This document shows positions 6,132 to 10,281 of a DNA stretch of 10,281 bases, in pieces. Each line of letters begins with the position of its first letter. Within the stretch, counting starts at the first letter, position 1. The stretch spans positions 1 to 10,281 of the forward strand of contig DXEO01000100.1 of NCBI GenBank assembly GCA_019114925.1, in the 5' to 3' direction. The notes under the pieces are model-generated. The model worked only from the letters and a program-made list of their open reading frames with translations. It was not told the origin of the DNA and searched no databases. A program made the translations under genes and the position numbers. Source of the stretch: Candidatus Corynebacterium faecipullorum (GTDB lineage Bacteria; Actinomycetota; Actinomycetes; Mycobacteriales; Mycobacteriaceae).

Positions 6132-6496
6132 GACAGGCGCTCGAGAAGGTCCTCGCGGCCAAACATGCGGGCCGAGTCGAGGGCATTGGGCTGGCCGGCG
6201 GAGGGGTCGGCGCCGGCGTCGAGAAGCGCGTCGATCACCGCCTCCTCCTTCTTAAAAATCGCCCCGGCCAACGGCGACTGACCACGATCGTTGAGGAGGT
6301 TGACGTCGGCCCCCGCCGCGGCGAGCTGGCGTACCAGCTCCGCGTGGCCGTGATAGGCGGCAAGCATGATGAAGGACTGACCGTCCTGGTTCACCATATC
6401 CACGTTGACGCCCTGCTTGATGTACTCGAGCAGCGTGGCATCGCCGTTGCGGGCAAAGTCGAAAAGCTTGGTAGCAAAGTTCTCGATATCATCCAT
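6128..6496 (-). CDS. Small ankyrin-repeat protein
   Basis: A 122-residue protein composed of ankyrin repeats, a fold that mediates protein-protein contact. Two repeats are canonical: DGQSFIMLAAYHGHAELV with the following AAAGADVN (38-66), and RGQSPLAGAIFKKEEAVI with LLDAGADP (71-98). Degenerate units lie at about 5-34 (LFDFARNGD...IKQGVNVD) and 102-122. There is no signal peptide or membrane segment, so it should be cytoplasmic. It begins 11 bases after the holA stop without a purine-rich Shine-Dalgarno (ACTAACCCTCC precedes the ATG) and overlaps the exporter gene by 4 bases. Coupling on both sides suggests co-expression; a role in controlling or stabilising the exporter or a partner is possible but unproven. 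Confidence 0.88.
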   Translation of the reverse strand: MDDIENFATKLFDFARNGDATLLEYIKQGVNVDMVNQDGQSFIMLAAYHGHAELVRQLAAAGADVNLLNDRGQSPLAGAIFKKEEAVIDALLDAGADPSAGQPNALDSARMFGREDLLERLS

Positions 6497-6507
6497 GGAG
6501 GGTTAGT

Positions 6508-7455
6508 CTAGCGCGCCAGTTCCGCCACCCGTTTAACGGCCGCCTCGATGGCAAAGTCCTCATCGCCACCTTGGCCCTTGACCGCGGCATCCAGCTCCGC
6601 CATGAGGATGACGGCCTTGGTGATATTCTCCCCCGACCAGCGCCGCGCTACCGGTTGGGTGATCTTCACCGCGTAGGGCGCCATGCCGGTCTGGGAGGCC
6701 AGCGAATACTGATCCCCGCGCGCGGAGTAGAGGCGCGCTATATTGCCCACTTTGTTCGCCAGCGCCGAGGCGATGGCCACGGGGCTCGCCCCCAACTGCA
6801 GCGCCCGACGGCACGTGGAAACCGCCGCCTCCACGCGGCCAGCCACAGCAGCATCCGCGATATCCCAGTTGGCCACCTCAGCCACGCCCACGTAGTAGGC
6901 GTGCACCGCCTCACGGGTTACCTTGCCCCCAGTATCAAAGACCAACTGCGAGATGGCGGAGGCGAGTTCGCGGAGGTCGGAGCCGACGCCGTCGAGAAGC
7001 GCCTGCACCACATCCGGGGTCGGTCGCACCCCGTGCGAGGCGAACTCACGGGTAGCCCACTGCGCAAGCTCGTTCGGGTAGAGGGAGAAGACCTCATGTA
7101 CCTCGGCCGTCTTGCGCAGTGCCGCGATGAGCTCCGGCGGTTTCTTCTTTTTCTTCAGCGTCTTCGCTGTCACCGAGTACAGCAAGATGAGCGTGATGCC
7201 GGGCATGGGGTTGGCGCAGGCGTCGAGAAGGATCTTCGTGACCTCCTTGCCGGCCCTCTCCACGTCACTGATGACGATGACGCGGTCCTCCCCGAACAAC
7301 GAAGGGCTGGTGGCTTCCAGGATTTCGCCTTCGCTCACCTCGGAGGCCTTGAGCTTGGTTACCTCGCCGTGTTGGATACTCAGGCGGGCGCGCTCGGCCA
7401 GGAATTCATCATCGCCGAGGATGAGGTGCACGGGGGCTGAAGACATGCCTGTCAT
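6508..7455 (-). CDS. holA: DNA polymerase III subunit delta (clamp-loader wrench)
   Basis: A 315-residue protein of normal length for the delta subunit, which opens the beta sliding clamp within the clamp-loader complex. Visible family features are the N-terminal VHLILGDDEFLAERA (9-23), a hydrophobic domain I core with SLFGEDRVIVISDVERA (52-68), the domain II stretch LAQWATREFASHGVRPTPDV (130-149) with GSDLRELASAISQL, and the C-terminal helical domain (about 195-315) ending in DEDFAIEAAVKRVAELAR. A KKKKKPP run (101-107) joins the N-terminal AAA-like part to the next segment. Start: ATG 7455 overlaps the comEC stop as ATGA; an internal ATG at 7446 is nearly as good. The open frame extends to 7557, but that part lies inside comEC. 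It belongs to the same transcription unit as comEC and the ankyrin gene. Confidence 0.93.
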   Translation of the reverse strand: MTGMSSAPVHLILGDDEFLAERARLSIQHGEVTKLKASEVSEGEILEATSPSLFGEDRVIVISDVERAGKEVTKILLDACANPMPGITLILLYSVTAKTLKKKKKPPELIAALRKTAEVHEVFSLYPNELAQWATREFASHGVRPTPDVVQALLDGVGSDLRELASAISQLVFDTGGKVTREAVHAYYVGVAEVANWDIADAAVAGRVEAAVSTCRRALQLGASPVAIASALANKVGNIARLYSARGDQYSLASQTGMAPYAVKITQPVARRWSGENITKAVILMAELDAAVKGQGGDEDFAIEAAVKRVAELAR

Positions 7456-8702
7456 CTTAGCAACGCCGCAATGACCCACCCGCCAAGCAGGAGCATCGCA
7501 ACGGGCCCCGCCGCCACGGTAGTCACCGGCATGGAGGAGGCAACGAGGTGGATCCAATCCGCCAGCGGTTCGATGAGGATAACCAGCGGCCTGCCCAGCC
7601 CCACCTGCGCCAGCGCGGCGGCGATAAGCCCCACGACGGTGATAACCGGCACGACGGGCGCCACCAGCACGTTAGCAATCACAGAGACCACCGATACCCG
7701 CCCAGTCATCAACGCGATGAGCGGCATGGTCACGATATCCGCGGCAATGGCCACGGCGAAGGCACGCGCAACGATGCCAGTCCCCAGCACCCGCAACAGC
7801 AGCGGGCTGAGCACCACGATGCCGGCGGTGGCCGCCACGGAGAGCGCGAAGCCGAAGCTGACGGCTAGGTCGCTATCCGCCGCGAGCAAAAAGAGCACCC
7901 CCAGGGACAACGCGTGCAGCGGTTCCATCCTCGAAGAATTCAGCACCGCTACCAGCCCCGCCAGCCCGGCGACGGTGGCGCGTTGGACGGAGGGCTCCCA
8001 CCCTACCAGCGCTACGAATAACGCCAACGCGCTTGCCGACGCCCCCACCCGCACCCGCTGCCCCGACACGACCAACGCCGCCGCGGTGCACACGATGGCA
8101 ACGTTGGAGCCGGATACAGCGCTCAAATGAGATATCCCAGTATCGATGTAGAGCTGCTGCTCCTCAGGGCTTTGCAGGCTAGTATCGCCCAGCACCATGC
8201 CAGGGATCAGGCCGTTATCGCACACGGCGCGAAAGTTTTCTGCCACCGCTGCCGTCCAGCTATGGGAGTGCGCAGTGAGCTCGCCGCTAAAGACGGTTGT
8301 GCCCACCCCGACCTGCTCCGAGGGGCCGGGGTGGCCGTGCACCGTCACCAGCGAACCGCCGAAAGCCTCCGGTTTCTCCTTGAGGAAGACCGGCAGCTGC
8401 GCCGGGTAGCCCGGCACGCGCAGGCGCACCATCCACCCGGATGCCGTCTGAACTGGATCGGCAGCGAGCTTTCCCGTCACCTCCGAGCCGAAGTGAAATG
8501 CCGTAGCGCGCACCGAGCGCACATAAGCCAGGGCGGCGAAGATGACTCCGCTCGCCGCACATAAAATGCCCTGCCCGCGCCATTGACCGCGCGCGAAAGC
8601 GAAAAACACGAGCCCGCACAACAGCCATGGGTGGCCGAAAAGCACTGAAAGCGTGGCCAGCCACGCCACCACCGCGGCGGGCACGAGCCGCAGTTCTCTC
8701 AC
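7452..8702 (-). CDS. comEC: ComEC/Rec2-family membrane channel protein, short form
   Basis: A 416-residue polytopic membrane protein related to ComEC, the inner-membrane channel for single-stranded DNA in natural transformation. Two or three N-terminal membrane segments (about 7-65) precede a soluble OB-like region (about 70-145). The competence core follows, with GLIPGMVLGDTS (164-175) and GISHLSAVSGSNVAIV (189-204), both diagnostic, then many hydrophobic helices to the end, including PLIALMTGRVSVVSVIANVL. It ends after the competence core: the C-terminal metallo-beta-lactamase domain of long ComEC proteins (B. subtilis ComEC is 776 residues) is absent. The GTG start (8702-8700) overlaps the comEA stop as GTGA, and its TGA overlaps the holA ATG. 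Corynebacteria are not known to be naturally competent, so the present function is uncertain. Confidence 0.92.
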   Translation of the reverse strand: MRELRLVPAAVVAWLATLSVLFGHPWLLCGLVFFAFARGQWRGQGILCAASGVIFAALAYVRSVRATAFHFGSEVTGKLAADPVQTASGWMVRLRVPGYPAQLPVFLKEKPEAFGGSLVTVHGHPGPSEQVGVGTTVFSGELTAHSHSWTAAVAENFRAVCDNGLIPGMVLGDTSLQSPEEQQLYIDTGISHLSAVSGSNVAIVCTAAALVVSGQRVRVGASASALALFVALVGWEPSVQRATVAGLAGLVAVLNSSRMEPLHALSLGVLFLLAADSDLAVSFGFALSVAATAGIVVLSPLLLRVLGTGIVARAFAVAIAADIVTMPLIALMTGRVSVVSVIANVLVAPVVPVITVVGLIAAALAQVGLGRPLVILIEPLADWIHLVASSMPVTTVAAGPVAMLLLGGWVIAALLR

Positions 8703-9301
8703 GGACGGACCTTATCCTTTAACTGCGCAAACTTCGCCGGACCAATACCGGAGACGTCCATGAGCTGATCCACGGTGGTAAAGCTGCCGACCTCCTCGCG
8801 GTGCGCAATAATCGCCGCGGCCGTGGCCGGCCCTATGCCCGGCAGCTCCGTCAACTCCTCCTCGCTGGCGGAGTTGAGGGACACCAGCCCCTCCCCCGCG
8901 GTTTCTGGGGCGTTGGGTGGGCCGCCGACGGTGATCTGCTCGCCGTCGTTAAGCTTCTGCGCCAGGTTGAGGTTATCGGTGGGCACGCGCGGGCGCGCCA
9001 CCTCGAGGGCGTCGTTGATGCGCGCGCCCGGCGCCAAGGTCACCAGCCCCGGCTGCTCTACCTCCCCCACGACCGAGACCACGATATCGGCCGCTACCTC
9101 GCTGCTCGGCGCGGCCACCTCATAGGGGTTCTCCGCGCTACGGCTCATCCCCAGCCAGGCCAAGAGTGCCACGCCGGCCACGCCCGCCGCGACAAGCGCC
9201 AGCCAGGGTGGCACGCGCACGCGCGGAAAATCAACGTTGAGCAGTTCTTCTTCGCCTGTCGGGCGCGTGAGGTCGCGGAGGCGATCAGCAATGGCATTCA
9301 T
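8699..9301 (-). CDS. comEA: ComEA-family membrane-anchored DNA-binding protein
   Basis: A 200-residue protein with the architecture of ComEA, the surface DNA receptor that hands DNA to ComEC. A short cytoplasmic N-terminus precedes one membrane anchor (WLALVAAGVAGVALLAWLGM, 33-52). A SLBB domain with DIVVSVVGEVEQPGLVTLAPG (about 72-92) and its NLAQKLNDGEQI end comes next. A C-terminal pair of helix-hairpin-helix motifs, LPGIGPATA (153-161) and VSGIGPAKF (183-191), would bind the DNA backbone without sequence specificity. Start: ATG 9301 is preferred because TAGCGT lies 7 bases upstream as a possible -10; a GTG at 9328 would add nine residues and cannot be excluded. Its stop overlaps the comEC start by 4 bases. 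Confidence 0.92.
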   Translation of the reverse strand: MNAIADRLRDLTRPTGEEELLNVDFPRVRVPPWLALVAAGVAGVALLAWLGMSRSAENPYEVAAPSSEVAADIVVSVVGEVEQPGLVTLAPGARINDALEVARPRVPTDNLNLAQKLNDGEQITVGGPPNAPETAGEGLVSLNSASEEELTELPGIGPATAAAIIAHREEVGSFTTVDQLMDVSGIGPAKFAQLKDKVRP

Positions 9302-9308
9302 GCCCGCG

Positions 9309-9337
9309 ACGCTACGCAGCGCCCTCACCCCCGTCGA
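9309..9337 (-). promoter_or_regulatory. Candidate promoter of the comEA-comEC-holA unit
   Basis: On the minus strand TCGACG (complement of 9332-9337) could be the -35, followed after 17 bases by TAGCGT (complement of 9309-9314) as -10, which ends 7 bases before ATG 9301. This is the same leaderless spacing as at the lepA and PemK-fold genes. TAGCGT matches TANANT at only three of four fixed positions, so support is modest. Readthrough from degV is an alternative. Confidence 0.3.
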
Positions 9338-9354
9338 GAGCTTCAGCCGCCGCC

Positions 9355-9363
9355 TGTGGATAA
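9355..9363 (-). promoter_or_regulatory. Consensus DnaA box
   Basis: The plus strand reads TGTGGATAA, the exact complement of the classical DnaA box TTATCCACA. It lies in the 84-base gap between degV and comEA, about 18 bases upstream of the candidate comEA -35 and next to the hairpin. A single box would not make an origin; it might be a regulatory DnaA site for the operon containing holA, or a chance match. Confidence 0.45.
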
Positions 9364-9364
9364 C

Positions 9365-9383
9365 TTGTTGATCACGTCAACAA
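9365..9383 (-). terminator. Hairpin after degV
   Basis: A perfect 7-bp stem TTGTTGA/TCAACAA (9365-9371 with 9377-9383) and a 5-base loop begin 2 bases beyond the degV stop. The stem is AT-rich and not followed by a T-run on the degV strand, so it may be an attenuating or mRNA-end structure rather than a strong terminator. Confidence 0.4.
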
Positions 9384-9385
9384 CG

Positions 9386-10174
9386 TCAGCTAAAGACTGC
9401 GGAGACGCCGATGGCCCCGGGGCCGACGTGGACGGAGAGGACGTCGGTAAGCGGCACCAGCATGAAGGAAGAATCCGGCAGCGCCAAGCGCAGCAAGTCC
9501 TCCAGCCGGCGGGCCGAGACGTTATCCTCATTGTACTGCACCGCGATGAACGCCGGATTGCCCTCCGCGCGGGAGGCCACCAGGTCCACGAGCTTGGTAA
9601 AGGCCTTAGTTTGAGTACGGGTCTTGCCCACCATCTCCAGCTTGCCGCCTTGGATGGCCATGATGGGCTTGGTGGCGAGCAGCGCGGTAGATAGCATCGC
9701 CGTGGCCGCAGACATGCGCCCGGAACGGCGAAGCTCCTCCGTTGAGTTGAGGTAAACCCAGGTGTGCCCGCGCTCGAGGGTATTGATGGCTGCGGCATAG
9801 CACTCGTCGAGTGAGGCGCCTTCCTGGGCAAGCTTGGCCGCCGCCATGGCAGCCGCACCCATCGCCATGCCGGCGGTACCGGAATCGATAACGCGCACGG
9901 TATCGGGGAAAACGCCAGAAGCAGTCACCGCCGCCGACCACGTCGAGGACAGCTCCTTCGACAGGTGGATGGCTAGCACCCCGTCATCGCCGGAGCGCTC
10001 CATCTGACGTCCGTATAAAGCAGCCAATTCGAGGGAAGTCAGACCAGAGGTGGACAACTCCGCGCCGTCCTTGCCGTGGCTTTCCATGACGTGCAAATCG
10101 ACAACACAAATGTCGAGCTCCTCGACGATATCCGCCGGCAAGCCCGCAGCGGAATCGGTGACGACGCGAATCAC
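9386..10174 (-). CDS. DegV family protein (fatty-acid-binding fold)
   Basis: A 262-residue cytoplasmic protein of the DegV family; members bind a fatty acid between two domains, and in Firmicutes related FakB proteins present fatty acids to the kinase FakA. Motifs are IRVVTDSAAGLP (2-13) at the N-terminus, HLSKELSSTWSAA (70-82), VIDSGTAGMAMG (95-106), STEELRRSGRMS (144-155) and HVGPGAIGV (249-257). Start: GTG 10174-10172, which shares one base with the TAG stop of the upstream gene (TAGTG). This gives the family N-terminus, whereas the frame extension to 10237 is Arg/Cys-rich and overlaps the upstream gene. No FakA-like kinase gene is present in the window. In M. tuberculosis the homologous position is Rv2417c. 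Confidence 0.93.
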   Translation of the reverse strand: MIRVVTDSAAGLPADIVEELDICVVDLHVMESHGKDGAELSTSGLTSLELAALYGRQMERSGDDGVLAIHLSKELSSTWSAAVTASGVFPDTVRVIDSGTAGMAMGAAAMAAAKLAQEGASLDECYAAAINTLERGHTWVYLNSTEELRRSGRMSAATAMLSTALLATKPIMAIQGGKLEMVGKTRTQTKAFTKLVDLVASRAEGNPAFIAVQYNEDNVSARRLEDLLRLALPDSSFMLVPLTDVLSVHVGPGAIGVSAVFS

Positions 10175-10281
10175 TAGACGTCCGCCCCTGCACCACCACC
10201 GACAGCACCGCCCATGTTCCAGCCGTCGAAGTACCACTGGGCGCGGCTGACGTTCTCCGGGGTGAATTCCAGTGGAGAGAG
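10174..10281 (-). CDS. C-terminal end of an upstream gene, possibly a histidine phosphatase
   Basis: An open frame enters from the right edge and ends at TAG (10176-10174), giving 35 C-terminal residues with a plausible protein character (SPLEFTPENVSRAQWYFDGW, then a Gly-rich tail ending GADV). It shares one base with the degV GTG start, which supports both calls and an operon. In M. tuberculosis a phosphoglycerate-mutase-like phosphatase (gpgP, Rv2419c) lies two genes upstream of the DegV gene, so a histidine phosphatase is a reasonable guess, but the catalytic part is outside the window and the tail alone does not identify it. Confidence 0.7.
   Translation of the reverse strand, partial: LSPLEFTPENVSRAQWYFDGWNMGGAVGGGAGADV

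Noticed and set aside
5499..6281. 260-residue plus-strand frame opposite the exporter and ankyrin genes
   Set aside because: Arg/Gln/His-rich shadow of two well supported minus-strand genes.
6218..7236. Recurring GCGTCGAGAAG-like strings in the ankyrin and holA genes
   Set aside because: They encode similar Leu-Leu-Asp helices (ALLDAG, ALLDG, ILLDA) in unrelated contexts and are explained by codon preference.
9302..9400. Replication origin around the DnaA box
   Set aside because: A single box, no AT-rich unwinding region and no dnaA/dnaN neighbours.

Overview
The window looks like chromosomal DNA of a high-GC actinobacterium, most probably a Corynebacterium or close relative. The gene content and order (lepA, a PemK/MazF-fold gene, rpsT, holA, comEC, comEA, degV) match the order I know from Mycobacterium tuberculosis (Rv2404c-Rv2405-Rv2412-Rv2413c-Rv2414c-Rv2415c-Rv2417c). 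Several promoters look like the actinobacterial TANANT -10 type sitting about 7 nt before a start codon. The genus is an inference; no rRNA or other taxonomic marker is present.

Left part (1-3054). A poorly coding, palindrome-rich stretch (1-288) leads into a small predicted membrane protein (289-498, +). This converges on lepA (667-2514, -), the ribosomal elongation factor 4 GTPase. lepA is transcribed divergently from a 173-residue PemK/MazF-fold protein (2533-3054, +). Only 18 bp separate the two start codons, and the two -10 boxes overlap, so both mRNAs are probably leaderless.

Middle part (3055-5489). rpsT (ribosomal protein S20) has its own promoter and a short leader. Directly after its stop codon, with no intervening base, begins a two-gene type II restriction-modification cassette: a D12/Dam-type adenine DNA methyltransferase (3437-4246) and an overlapping PD-(D/E)XK endonuclease (4239-5417). 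This is the accessory element of the window. It appears to depend on the rpsT promoter and on translational coupling. GC-rich hairpins separate it from the convergent exporter gene.

Right part (5490-10281). Everything here is on the minus strand and reads leftwards: the 3' end of an upstream gene, degV, a short intergenic region with a hairpin and a consensus DnaA box, then a tightly packed unit comEA-comEC-holA-ankyrin protein-RhtB/LysE exporter. Junctions are 4-nt overlaps or an 11-nt gap. This unit combines DNA-uptake membrane proteins, the replication clamp-loader delta subunit and an amino-acid exporter.

No tRNA, rRNA, CRISPR array, transposase or prophage gene was seen. The most interesting items are the restriction-modification pair locked behind rpsT, the overlapping leaderless lepA/PemK promoter with its 8-bp inverted repeat, and the perfect DnaA box in front of comEA.
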